Shown here one piece after another: positions 6,752 through 13,502 of a stretch of 15,053 nt of DNA (its first letter is position 1; every line of letters begins with the position of its first letter). The notes under the pieces are model-generated. The model was given only the letters and a program-made list of their open reading frames with translations. It was not told the DNA's origin and made no database searches. This DNA comes from Bacteroidales bacterium (GTDB taxonomy: Bacteria > Bacteroidota > Bacteroidia > Bacteroidales > BM520). The stretch lies in assembly GCA_023230285.1 (NCBI GenBank), contig JALNXP010000027.1:1-15053 (forward strand). Direction: 5' to 3'. The position numbers and the translations under genes were made by a program.

Positions 6752-7060
6752 TTATCTGCTCGTTTTGTTGTCTTTATTTTTTCCATGTAATTCTGCCTTA
6801 TTTTTTCCGATATAGTAAAAATAAAGAATCAAATCGAAGCTGACCAATAGAGTATTGAACACCCACAACCAAGTTACCAAATCATTATTATAAAGAATTT
6901 TATGAATGATACCGAAAACATAACCAACGATAATCAACATCATAAAAACAGGACTTTTGCCGATAACGATTTTGGTACGTAATGCTTTTACGATTGAAAT
7001 AGGCCAACTGATAGCAAAACAAAGCAGCATAAGTACTTCAAAGACACTAAAATTATTCAT
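6752..7060 (-). CDS. Small three-TM membrane protein with PQ-loop/SemiSWEET-like features
   Basis: The 102-residue protein has three predicted membrane helices: about 4-24 (FSVFEVLMLLCFAISWPISIV), 38-58 (FMMLIIVGYVFGIIHKIL) and 62-85 (VTWLWVFNTLLVSFDLILYFYYIG), with a basic tail. The segment WPISIVKALRTKIVIGKS, followed by a helix ending GYVFGIIHKIL, resembles the PQ-loop pattern of SemiSWEET sugar carriers (P-x3-K-x3-T/K-x4-G-x-S), but the Gln after the Pro is Ile. Size and helix count fit a SemiSWEET-like protomer that dimerises. A transport role is therefore only a suggestion. No recognised promoter box is visible in the 160 nt upstream. Confidence 0.6.
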   Translation of the reverse strand: MNNFSVFEVLMLLCFAISWPISIVKALRTKIVIGKSPVFMMLIIVGYVFGIIHKILYNNDLVTWLWVFNTLLVSFDLILYFYYIGKNKAELHGKNKDNKTSR

Positions 7061-7219
7061 TTTTATTAATTTAAAACTATTTATATAATATTACTTTTAC
7101 AATGACATAAGTAAAGTGACTTTGTAAAACGCACAATCGGACAAAAAAGAACAAAATAAAATGGTTTTGGAACAACATTCATTATAATTACAAAATCAGA
7201 CCAATTAACAATAGAAACT

Positions 7220-8440
7220 TTACAACCCTTTTATAAACTTGCCATACACAGTTTTATCACTGATATTCAACGTAATGACATAAAAACCCTGAGCTAAATC
7301 GCCAACGTAAACATTTGGAACATCAGCATTAACATACAATTCTTTCACAACATTGCCAAACGAAGAATAAATCGTAATTTTCGATTCAATAGCTTTGCCA
7401 TTGCAAGTTTTAATATTGATATAATTGTCGGCAGGGTTAGGATAAACAGTTATAAAACTGTTACCGGATGTATATGATTGAAGACCACCAAGATAGTTAT
7501 TATACTTAGCTAAAAAATCACGTGTGATATAAAAGCATGAATCAAATTTATTTTGTACTAAATTATAAGAATTATTAAAATAAAAATTATGTCCTTCGCC
7601 TTCAAACGGATGAAGTTCGTTGGTGACAACAAAATTATCAAGGCGTTGAGAGATAGTATGAGAGCCGTACAAATACATTAACGAAGCGCCCATAAACACG
7701 CAATATCCTGAATCATAAGGTATTACATTATCAGACGTACCATGAATAAAGCACACAGGAGTTTTTTCATCTTCATCAACAATTTCTAAATCTGTGACAC
7801 CACCCCACTGAGAAATCACACCTGCAACCGTAGGGGTATTATTACGATAATAGTCAAATCCCGAAGAATGCAGTTCTCCGAGGTCATAATCATTATATGT
7901 CTCAGCCGGTCGTTCATTTTCATCTAAATATATTTCGTAGAGTGCAGCGATTGAGCCGGCGGAATTGCCCAATAAAAATATTTGTGTTGTATCAACGCCA
8001 TACAAGTCGTAATTAGCTTTAAAGAAGCGGACTGCCGAGCTGACATCCTGCGCTGCCGCATATCCGGCACGGACAAAATTCGGCGACGAAAAGTTCATCA
8101 ACGCCAACAAGCGATAATCGATAGAAGCTGCAATATAGCCATGATGAGATAAAGCCTCTGCATAAGTCACCATATCTACAAAATTGCGACTTCCTGCCAC
8201 AAATGCGCCGCCAAATATCATTATTACAAGCGGGCGATGTTGCATGGTATCGCCGTCTGGTTCATAAAAATTGAGATATAACGGAACAGGCTCTGTCTCA
8301 CTGACACGCACCGCCCTACTGAACTCGATTTCAGAAGTAATCTTAATATCATCAAATACAGAAGATAAAAAGCGACCATTCTGTCCTCTAAGCACTATAA
8401 AAGACATTGTCATCAACAACAATAGATAGATTTTTTTCAT
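7220..8440 (-). CDS. T9SS-exported alpha/beta hydrolase (esterase/lipase-like)
   Basis: I start this at the ATG at 8438-8440 (406 residues, MKKIYLLLLMTMSF...), not at the TTG two codons upstream, because this gives a normal signal peptide (about 1-19, ending before QNGRFLS). The catalytic domain has the oxyanion segment IFGGAF (75-80), nucleophile elbow GNSAG with Ser160, the acid Asp237 in HGTSDNVIP, and His284 in GEGHNF, as in carboxylesterases of the hormone-sensitive lipase/BD-FAE group. Residues from about 330 form a type IX secretion sorting domain (VYPNPADNYINI, then FGNVVKEL, GDLAQGFYVITL and the end GKFIKGL). The protein should thus be exported and released or anchored at the cell surface. 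It begins 2 nt after the stop of the BAHD-type acyltransferase gene and is probably translated from the same mRNA. Confidence 0.9.
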   Translation of the reverse strand: MKKIYLLLLMTMSFIVLRGQNGRFLSSVFDDIKITSEIEFSRAVRVSETEPVPLYLNFYEPDGDTMQHRPLVIMIFGGAFVAGSRNFVDMVTYAEALSHHGYIAASIDYRLLALMNFSSPNFVRAGYAAAQDVSSAVRFFKANYDLYGVDTTQIFLLGNSAGSIAALYEIYLDENERPAETYNDYDLGELHSSGFDYYRNNTPTVAGVISQWGGVTDLEIVDEDEKTPVCFIHGTSDNVIPYDSGYCVFMGASLMYLYGSHTISQRLDNFVVTNELHPFEGEGHNFYFNNSYNLVQNKFDSCFYITRDFLAKYNNYLGGLQSYTSGNSFITVYPNPADNYINIKTCNGKAIESKITIYSSFGNVVKELYVNADVPNVYVGDLAQGFYVITLNISDKTVYGKFIKGL

Positions 8441-8442
8441 AT

Positions 8443-9690
8443 TCAATTCTTTTTAAGATACAATTTTTTAAACACTTTTGCTAAGTTGCCGCGCAACAAA
8501 ATATAGAAGCCATTCTCCTGCTTATTGCCCGACCACATCTTTATCTTGTCTGGTAAATCATTTGGATAAGCCATAACCGGTGAGTTTTCCCCAAAGCAAA
8601 TGTCATAAACGCCAAAACCTGTAAAATCGTTGACCATAAGACAAGTGCGCTTGCCATAAGTGCCGTTCAGATTAAAAGGCAAAAGAGGTGCTTTTAATGT
8701 CATCGCTTCAGTATACAGCCGGAAGAAATCTGTAAGCTGTTGTTTTTCAAGTTTTTGTCGCAAATTACTATTAATTTGTTCTGCCGTCTTGTCTATTTCT
8801 GCGTTTACGTCAATATTTTCAGTCGAGATGTTCGCTACAGCATTACCGACAAAGCCTTCTGGATAAATTGCACGCCCGCGAAGATTTACCACCGACACCA
8901 CCGAACACCGACTATTTTCAGGAATATCTTTATTGAAAAGCAGATCTCCTAAATAAGCACATAACAATGCATGCTTTCCGACATGCTCATCAATAGAATA
9001 TTTTTTGCGCAAATCATCTAACAAAGTATAATGAACAAAAAACGGTGACGCAACAATCTTTTTACTTTGTATCTGATCTTTTAACATCAAAAACAAGTCT
9101 TTAAAACCGACTTTATACCACTTCTTTTGTGTAAGTATTTCCATTAACTCTTTCAAATTGTGTTGCGGCTTCGGAAACAATTCTTGATTAAATACTACCG
9201 GCGAAATCTCTTGCCCGTTATAAATTTTCGACCAATCACTGACAAATCGATATAACGATGCACCATCGGCACACACATGGTTTACAGCAATATTCAGCAA
9301 TGTCCCGTCAGAAACTTGAGTAACCTTTACAATCATCACAGGAAAATTTCCTTTTTTAAATGCTTTAATGTCAAATTTTGCTTTAAATAAATCGGGTAAA
9401 AACAATGTAGCCGCAAGGTCTTTGCAAGAATATTGCATCTGCTGAGCAACTTCAAAATAGACACCGGCATTATTTGTCGAAATACTATCCTTTGAAGTCA
9501 TTCTTCCGGCAAAAACAGGATAATTATCAAGTACCGCCGACAAAGACTCTTTCAAATTATCAATATCAAGGTAACTATCGTAAAGCCAGCTTCCACTGTT
9601 AACCATGTCAACAAGTGCCGTATCTAAAGGTGTAAAATGCCAGCTTGTGTTACTTGGCTCTATCTTAGATTTAATTGTTTCTTTATTCAT
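8443..9690 (-). CDS. BAHD-type acyltransferase (transferase family PF02458-like)
   Basis: The 415-residue protein resembles BAHD acyltransferases, which move acyl groups from acyl-CoA to alcohols or amines. The early TPLDTALVD segment (20-28), LKESLSAVLDNYPVFAGRM (46-64), GVYFEVA (76-82), the catalytic H-x3-D motif NHVCADG (His138, Asp142), FVGNAVANIST (280-290), and a DFGWG-like site in VYDICFGENSPVMAY (DICFG at 363-367) come in the BAHD order. BAHD enzymes are mainly described from plants and fungi; bacterial members are less studied, so acceptor and donor are unknown. There is no signal peptide, so it acts in the cytoplasm. The downstream partner is a secreted esterase, which may indicate opposed or sequential ester chemistry. 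An alternative label is condensation-like or alcohol acetyltransferase, whose HHxxxDG motif is related; the DFGWG-like site and the layout favour BAHD. Confidence 0.8.
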   Translation of the reverse strand: MNKETIKSKIEPSNTSWHFTPLDTALVDMVNSGSWLYDSYLDIDNLKESLSAVLDNYPVFAGRMTSKDSISTNNAGVYFEVAQQMQYSCKDLAATLFLPDLFKAKFDIKAFKKGNFPVMIVKVTQVSDGTLLNIAVNHVCADGASLYRFVSDWSKIYNGQEISPVVFNQELFPKPQHNLKELMEILTQKKWYKVGFKDLFLMLKDQIQSKKIVASPFFVHYTLLDDLRKKYSIDEHVGKHALLCAYLGDLLFNKDIPENSRCSVVSVVNLRGRAIYPEGFVGNAVANISTENIDVNAEIDKTAEQINSNLRQKLEKQQLTDFFRLYTEAMTLKAPLLPFNLNGTYGKRTCLMVNDFTGFGVYDICFGENSPVMAYPNDLPDKIKMWSGNKQENGFYILLRGNLAKVFKKLYLKKN

Positions 9691-9728
9691 TATGAATTTT
9701 TAATTACGCAAAATAGAAATATCAATGG

Positions 9729-9736
9729 CAAAAATA
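9729..9736 (-). promoter_or_regulatory. -7 box of the BAHD-hydrolase unit
   Basis: TATTTTTG on the minus strand matches TAnnTTTG, 38 nt upstream of the BAHD ATG. No -33 TTTG is visible at 19-20 nt. It is in the divergent region shared with the EFR1-type gene. Confidence 0.5.
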
Positions 9737-9774
9737 ATCAATAAAAATAAATATTATAATTTTATTATAAAAAT

Positions 9775-9806
9775 ATTGTTTTTATAATTCAACAAAGTTA
9801 TTTTTG
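9775..9806 (+). promoter_or_regulatory. Promoter of the EFR1-type gene
   Basis: TATTTTTG (9799-9806) fits the -7 consensus, and ATTG at 9775-9778 is a near match to the -33 TTTG with 20-nt spacing. The ATG at 9823 is only 16 nt downstream of the -7 box, so the leader would be very short. Confidence 0.6.
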
Positions 9807-9822
9807 CAGAAAATTAAATTAT

Positions 9823-10602
9823 ATGATTTTCTATTTTACAGGAGTTGGAAACTCTAAATGGATAGCCGAATTGCTAAGCAAAAAGCTCAATGAGCCGGTT
9901 GTATCTATCAATGATATAATAAAAAGTGAAGTCAAATCATACGAATATACAGCAAAAGCTGACGAGCGTATTTTGCTTGTATTTCCTATTTATTCGTGGG
10001 GATTGCCATCTCCTGTATGTATGTTTATCGAACGGCTGCAATTGTCTGATTTTGAAGACAAAAAGATTTATGCTGTCGCAACTTGCGGCAATTATGCCGG
10101 ATTAGCAAATAAAATGTTGAAAGATAAATTACAGGAAAGGAATTTACAGTTAGCATCATTTCATACAGTAGCTATGCCTAACTGTTATATCACCATGAAG
10201 GGCTTTGACATTGACAGTGCAGAAGTAGCGAAAGAAAAAATCAATCATGCAGAAGCAAGAGTTGACCTGATTGTCAATGCTATAATTGAAGATAGACAAG
10301 ACGACACGCTATACAGCAAAGGCTCGCTTGCATGGCTGAAGACAAAAATTATCTACCCCTCTTTTATGAAGTACAGCAATAAAACGGAGTTTTATGCTAC
10401 AGAAGCTTGCAATCATTGTGGCTTATGCGTAAAGCTATGTCCGATGAACAACATAGTTTTAAAAGACGGCGTACCCGTATGGAGCGAGAAGTGCGTGCAA
10501 TGTCTTGCCTGTATACATCGCTGTCCGCAGCGGGCTATAGAATACGGAAAAATCACTCAGAAAAAAGGAAGATATTACTTTAAAAAAGAAGATGGTGCAT
10601 AA
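9823..10602 (+). CDS. EFR1-type flavodoxin/ferredoxin fusion protein
   Basis: The 259-residue protein joins a flavodoxin-like N-terminal domain to a bacterial-type two-cluster ferredoxin. The FMN phosphate loop is FYFTGVGNSKW (3-13), with the following flavodoxin strands LLVFPIYSWGLPSPV (51-65) and IYAVATCGNYAG (82-93). The C-terminal part has two complete [4Fe-4S] motifs: C196-x2-C199-x2-C202-x3-C206-P and C224-x2-C227-x2-C230-x3-C234-P. Members carry electrons in anaerobes; the specific partners are rarely known. It has no signal peptide and should be cytoplasmic. It is divergent from the BAHD gene and followed by a long tandem repeat tract, which may separate it transcriptionally from the next gene. 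Confidence 0.9.
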   Translation: MIFYFTGVGNSKWIAELLSKKLNEPVVSINDIIKSEVKSYEYTAKADERILLVFPIYSWGLPSPVCMFIERLQLSDFEDKKIYAVATCGNYAGLANKMLKDKLQERNLQLASFHTVAMPNCYITMKGFDIDSAEVAKEKINHAEARVDLIVNAIIEDRQDDTLYSKGSLAWLKTKIIYPSFMKYSNKTEFYATEACNHCGLCVKLCPMNNIVLKDGVPVWSEKCVQCLACIHRCPQRAIEYGKITQKKGRYYFKKEDGA

Positions 10603-10613
10603 ATTGGAGTTAC

Positions 10614-10750
10614 TAATGGATAATGGATAATGGATAATGGATAATGGGATAATGGATAATGGATAATGGATAATGGATAATGGATAATGGATAATGGGAT
10701 AATGGATAATGGGATAATGGATAATGGATAATGGATAATGGAATAATGGA
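10614..10750 (+). repeat. Heptanucleotide tandem repeat (TAATGGA), 19 units
   Basis: By direct parsing there are 15 exact TAATGGA units and 4 eight-base variants (three TAATGGGA, one TAATGGAA), ending in a partial TAATG. The tract is intergenic, starts 11 nt after the EFR1-type stop, and is followed by a second heptamer tract. Such arrays change length by replication slippage. The minus-strand open frame through it (repeating HYPLSII) is just the repeat translated and not a gene. Confidence 0.95.
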
Positions 10751-10754
10751 TAAT

Positions 10755-10803
10755 GAAAATCGAAAATCATAAATCATAAATCATAAATCGTAAATCGTAA
10801 ATA
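10755..10803 (+). repeat. Second heptanucleotide tract (consensus RTAAATC)
   Basis: Seven degenerate 7-nt units follow each other: GAAAATC twice, ATAAATC three times, GTAAATC, then GTAAATA. It ends 5 nt before the ATG of the MGMT-like gene, so unit gain or loss would change the immediate upstream region of that gene. Confidence 0.85.
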
Positions 10804-10808
10804 TAATT

Positions 10809-11288
10809 ATGGCAAACGAAGACAAAAAAGATTTTAATGCGATGCTGAACAACAGCAAGGATATGCCTAAAGTTGTGGAAATCAAAGATGAGAAAGGCAT
10901 ACAGAGATGGGGTGGAAGAACTTTAGTCATAGCTCCCCCACTCGATTACGACAAATACATGAAGCTCGTTCCGGAAGGCAAGTTAATCACTACAAACGAG
11001 TTACGAAAGAAAGTTGCAACCGACTATAGAGGAGTAGATGTATGTTGTCCGCTGACTTGCGGCATTTTCGTACAGATAGCGGCATGGGCAAGCTATCAAA
11101 GGGGAAGCGATGAAACGCCGTTTTGGAGAACGTTGAAAGCCAATGGCGAATTAAATTCGAAATATCCCGAAGCCTATGATTTGCAGAAGAAAAAATTGGA
11201 AGAAGAAGGACATACTATCATAGAAAAAGGCAAAACTAACAAAAAGTTTTTCGTAAAAGATTACGAAAAAGATTTATTTAATTTATAA
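10809..11288 (+). CDS. MGMT family protein, alkyltransferase-like (no active-site Cys)
   Basis: The 159-residue protein resembles the DNA-binding domain of O6-alkylguanine-DNA alkyltransferases. VPEGKLITTNELRKKV (54-69) matches the family VPxGKVTTYGEIA start of the winged helix. CPLTCGIFVQIAA (80-92) corresponds to the helix region, and PFWRTLKANGELN (104-116) aligns with the PCHRVV..DG active-site segment. The acceptor Cys is thus Phe105, so it cannot take up an alkyl group by the usual reaction. The tail QKKKLEEEGHTI is also MGMT-like. Such proteins (compare Atl proteins with PWHR) can bind alkylated bases and flag them for repair; whether this group does so is unproven. An N-terminal extension of about 35 residues, LNNSKDMPKVVEIKDEKG, is hydrophilic. 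No promoter box is visible; the repeat tracts lie directly upstream. Confidence 0.82.
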   Translation: MANEDKKDFNAMLNNSKDMPKVVEIKDEKGIQRWGGRTLVIAPPLDYDKYMKLVPEGKLITTNELRKKVATDYRGVDVCCPLTCGIFVQIAAWASYQRGSDETPFWRTLKANGELNSKYPEAYDLQKKKLEEEGHTIIEKGKTNKKFFVKDYEKDLFNL

Positions 11289-11387
11289 TAATCACCTGAT
11301 TATCAGCATAAATATCAATTTACGCACTTCAATAGAGTTAAAAAAACAAAAAAAATATTTTTTTACGTACATATTAAAATATTGTAC

Positions 11388-11395
11388 TATCTTTG
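11388..11395 (+). promoter_or_regulatory. -7 box of the rex gene
   Basis: TATCTTTG matches TAnnTTTG. The predicted transcription start falls within the palindrome at 11398-11417 that ends at the start codon, so a protein bound there would block initiation. Confidence 0.7.
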
Positions 11396-11397
11396 CA

Positions 11398-11417
11398 ATC
11401 GATAAACAAATATCGAT
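11398..11417 (+). promoter_or_regulatory. Putative Rex operator at the rex start
   Basis: A perfect inverted repeat, ATCGATA-N6-TATCGAT, spans the predicted transcription start and touches the ATG at 11418. A copy matching at 16 of 20 positions precedes the alcohol dehydrogenase gene in the same place. Together they suggest autoregulation and control of the dehydrogenase by the same factor, most simply Rex. The half-site differs from the classic TTGTGA of Rex boxes, though the 6-nt spacer is the same. Confidence 0.62.
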
Positions 11418-12065
11418 ATGACAAGTAACAATGATAAACCAACCGCGATAATGAAAGCCACTCTGCAAAGGATGCCGCTTTATTACAACTATCTAATAGA
11501 CAGGGCTAAAGACGGTGACATCTATGCTTCTTCCACATCGATAGCACAAAGTTTAAGACTAACACCCATTCAAGTACGTAAAGACCTTGCCTGTGTATCA
11601 CAAAACTCAGGAAAGCCGCGTATGGGATTTGAGATAATTACTCTGCTAAAAGACATCGAGATAATTTTAGGATATAACAATGTCGACAATGCTGTTTTAG
11701 TAGGAGTAGGAAGGCTCGGCAGAGCATTGTTGTCTTACAGCGGATTTAACGGCTATGGACTTAATATTGTTGCAGGTTTTGATATTGACGAAGACCTTAT
11801 TGGCATTAAAATTAACGGGAAGCCGATTATGCCTATCTATAAGTTCTCGCAATTAGTAAAATCTCTCAATATCAATATAGGTATCATCACAGTTTCGTCC
11901 GGTGCGGCTCAAAGTGTATGCAACTTGATGGTAAGTGCCGGCATTAAAGCGATTTGGAATTTTGCACCTATTCATATCAATATTCCAAATAACGTAATAC
12001 TAAAAAATGAAAATCTTGCAGCTTCACTCGCAAGCCTTTCTAAAGAATTAGCAGACACATTTTAA
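11418..12065 (+). CDS. rex: Redox-sensing transcriptional repressor Rex
   Basis: The 215-residue protein has the Rex layout: an N-terminal winged-helix domain with RMPLYYNYLIDRAKDGDIYASSTSIAQSL and the recognition helix TPIQVRKDLA (49-58), then a Rossmann domain beginning NAVLVGVGRLGRALLSY (91-107) with the GxGxxG dinucleotide loop, followed by NIVAGFDIDEDLIG and PIMPIYKFSQLV. A C-terminal helix (about 203-215) swaps between dimer partners. Rex binds operators when NAD+ is high and lets go when NADH rises, thereby inducing fermentative genes in anaerobes. Length is typical. The next gene is an iron-dependent alcohol dehydrogenase, a classic Rex target type, and both genes share an operator-like palindrome at their starts. 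Confidence 0.95.
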   Translation: MTSNNDKPTAIMKATLQRMPLYYNYLIDRAKDGDIYASSTSIAQSLRLTPIQVRKDLACVSQNSGKPRMGFEIITLLKDIEIILGYNNVDNAVLVGVGRLGRALLSYSGFNGYGLNIVAGFDIDEDLIGIKINGKPIMPIYKFSQLVKSLNINIGIITVSSGAAQSVCNLMVSAGIKAIWNFAPIHINIPNNVILKNENLAASLASLSKELADTF

Positions 12066-12118
12066 ATTTATATATGATTGAAATTAACAATAACATTCAA
12101 AATTTTTTGTAGAATAAA

Positions 12119-12138
12119 ATAGATAAAAATTTATCGAT
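12119..12138 (+). promoter_or_regulatory. Putative Rex operator before the alcohol dehydrogenase gene
   Basis: ATAGATA-N6-TATCGAT, one mismatch from a perfect palindrome, ends 1 nt before the ATG at 12140. It matches the palindrome at the rex start at 16 of 20 positions, including the whole TATCGAT half. I see no good -7 box in the 74 nt between the two genes, so the site may act on read-through from rex or on a non-consensus promoter. Confidence 0.58.
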
Positions 12139-12139
12139 T

Positions 12140-13321
12140 ATGAAAAGATTCACATTACCACGTGACATTTACTATGGAAAAGGTTCCATGGATGTCCTCA
12201 AGACTTTAAAAGGAAGAAAAGCAACTATCGTAGTCGGCGGCGGCTCAATGAAAAGATTTGGATTTTTAGACAAGGCTATGAATTATCTTAAAGAAGCCAA
12301 TATAGAAATTTCGTTAATAGAAAATGTCGAACCCGACCCATCTGTAGAAACAGTAATGCGCGGTGCAGCTGCCATGAGAGACTTTCAACCTGACTGGATT
12401 GTAGCCATCGGCGGCGGCTCACCTATAGATGCAGCAAAAGCCATGTGGGTATTTTATGAATATCCGGAAACATCGTTTGAAACACTTATCACACCATTTA
12501 GTTTTCCTGAATTGAGAACTAAAGCAAAATTTGTGGCTATATCATCTACTTCAGGCACAGCAACAGAAGTTACAGCATTTTCTGTAATCACTGACTATGC
12601 CAAAGGCATTAAATATCCATTGGCTGATTTTAACATCACTCCGGACATCGCCATTGTCGACCCTGATTTGGCGGACACCATGCCTGAAAAACTTGTCGCT
12701 CATACCGGCATGGACGCTCTTACCCATGCAATTGAAGCCTACGTCTCAACTCTTAATTCTCCGTTTACCGACCCATTGGCATTGAAAGCCATAAAAATGG
12801 TGTTCGACAATCTGCTATTGTCTTATAAAGGCAACATGGAAGCTCGCGAGCAAATGCACTACGCTCAATGCCTCGCAGGTATGGCTTTTTCAAATGCACT
12901 TTTAGGGATAGTTCACTCACTTGCGCACAAAACCGGTGCTGCTTTTTCGACAGGACATATACCTCACGGCTGTGCCAACGCAATGTATCTGCCTTATGTT
13001 ATCCGCTTTAATGCTAAAGAAGCTGAGGCTATGAAACGCTACGCCGAAATAGCTCGCTCGATAGGAATGAAAGCTGATGACGATGCAGAATTAGTCGAAA
13101 TGCTATGCAAAAAAATAGAGCTATACAACAGCGCAATGAGCATTCCGGAAAGCCTGAAGTTATTTGGAGTAAAAGAAGACGAATTTAAAGAAAAAGTTAA
13201 CAACATTGCAACATTAGCCGTTGGAGATGCATGCACAGGCTCAAATCCTCGTAAAGTAACACCCGAACTGATGGCTAAATTGTTAGATTGCATTTACTAT
13301 GGCAAAAAAATCAACTTCTAA
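12140..13321 (+). CDS. Iron-containing alcohol dehydrogenase (class III)
   Basis: The 393-residue enzyme reduces aldehydes to alcohols with NAD(P)H. It has the dinucleotide-binding loop AIGGGSPIDAAKAMW (89-103), VAISSTSGTATEVTAF (132-147), and iron ligands in TGMDALTHAIEAY (Asp192, His196), GIVHSLAHK (His259) and HIPHGCANA (His276). Between the last two, the FSTG stretch adds three residues compared with FucO, as in many butanol-dehydrogenase-like relatives. The N terminus (FTLPRDIYYGKGS) and NVEPDPSVE resemble the dehydrogenase half of AdhE. It is cytoplasmic and probably regenerates NAD+ during fermentation. The gene follows rex by 74 nt with a shared operator candidate and ends at a strong terminator. 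The exact substrate, ethanol or butanol type, is not determinable. Confidence 0.93.
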   Translation: MKRFTLPRDIYYGKGSMDVLKTLKGRKATIVVGGGSMKRFGFLDKAMNYLKEANIEISLIENVEPDPSVETVMRGAAAMRDFQPDWIVAIGGGSPIDAAKAMWVFYEYPETSFETLITPFSFPELRTKAKFVAISSTSGTATEVTAFSVITDYAKGIKYPLADFNITPDIAIVDPDLADTMPEKLVAHTGMDALTHAIEAYVSTLNSPFTDPLALKAIKMVFDNLLLSYKGNMEAREQMHYAQCLAGMAFSNALLGIVHSLAHKTGAAFSTGHIPHGCANAMYLPYVIRFNAKEAEAMKRYAEIARSIGMKADDDAELVEMLCKKIELYNSAMSIPESLKLFGVKEDEFKEKVNNIATLAVGDACTGSNPRKVTPELMAKLLDCIYYGKKINF

Positions 13322-13356
13322 CTTGCAGACGCAATAAAACATTAAAATTAAAGATT

Positions 13357-13389
13357 AAAAAAGGTGCATTGATTCGATGCGCCTTTTTT
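13357..13389 (+). terminator. Strong intrinsic terminator after the alcohol dehydrogenase gene
   Basis: A-run (13357-13362), stem GGTGCAT (13363-13369) with ATGCGCC (13377-13383), 7-nt loop, then six T (13384-13389). The A-run and T-run extend the stem. It ends the rex-adh transcription unit. Confidence 0.9.
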
Positions 13390-13444
13390 AGTCTTCGGAT
13401 GTTTTGAAAAAATGTTCTTTGCCTTATGATTTTACTACCTGTTA

Positions 13445-13475
13445 TCTGTAAGTAAAAAATTTCATGCTATATTTG
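13445..13475 (+). promoter_or_regulatory. Promoter of the hydrolase lipoprotein gene
   Basis: TATATTTG (13468-13475) fits the -7 consensus and TCTG (13445-13448) is a near match to the -33 TTTG at exactly 19-nt spacing. It overlaps the upstream in-frame ATG at 13464, which rules that ATG out as the start and supports the ATG at 13503. Confidence 0.7.
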
Positions 13476-13502
13476 CATCTTGTAAAATCAAATAAGTATA
13501 AT

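Noticed and set aside
7091..7129. Inverted repeats TTTTACA/TGTAAAA and TTACTT/AAGTAA upstream of the small membrane protein gene
   Set aside because: They are short, AT-rich and separated by long spacers; chance occurrence is likely in this composition.
8441..8446. TTG start for the T9SS hydrolase
   Set aside because: The ATG two codons later gives a standard signal peptide and avoids overlap with the upstream stop.
10459..10770. Minus-strand open frame encoding repeated HYPLSII
   Set aside because: It is an artefact of translating the 7-nt tandem repeat and overlaps the 3' end of the EFR1-type gene.
10614..10803. CRISPR array
   Set aside because: The units are contiguous 7-8-mers with no spacers and no cas genes are nearby.
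11288..11303. ATAATC/GATTAT hairpin after the MGMT-like gene as a terminator
   Set aside because: The stem is weak and AT-rich and no T-run follows.
13464..13502. Upstream ATG of the hydrolase lipoprotein
   Set aside because: It lies just before the -7 box, so it would not be in the mRNA; the ATG at 13503 begins a normal lipoprotein signal peptide.
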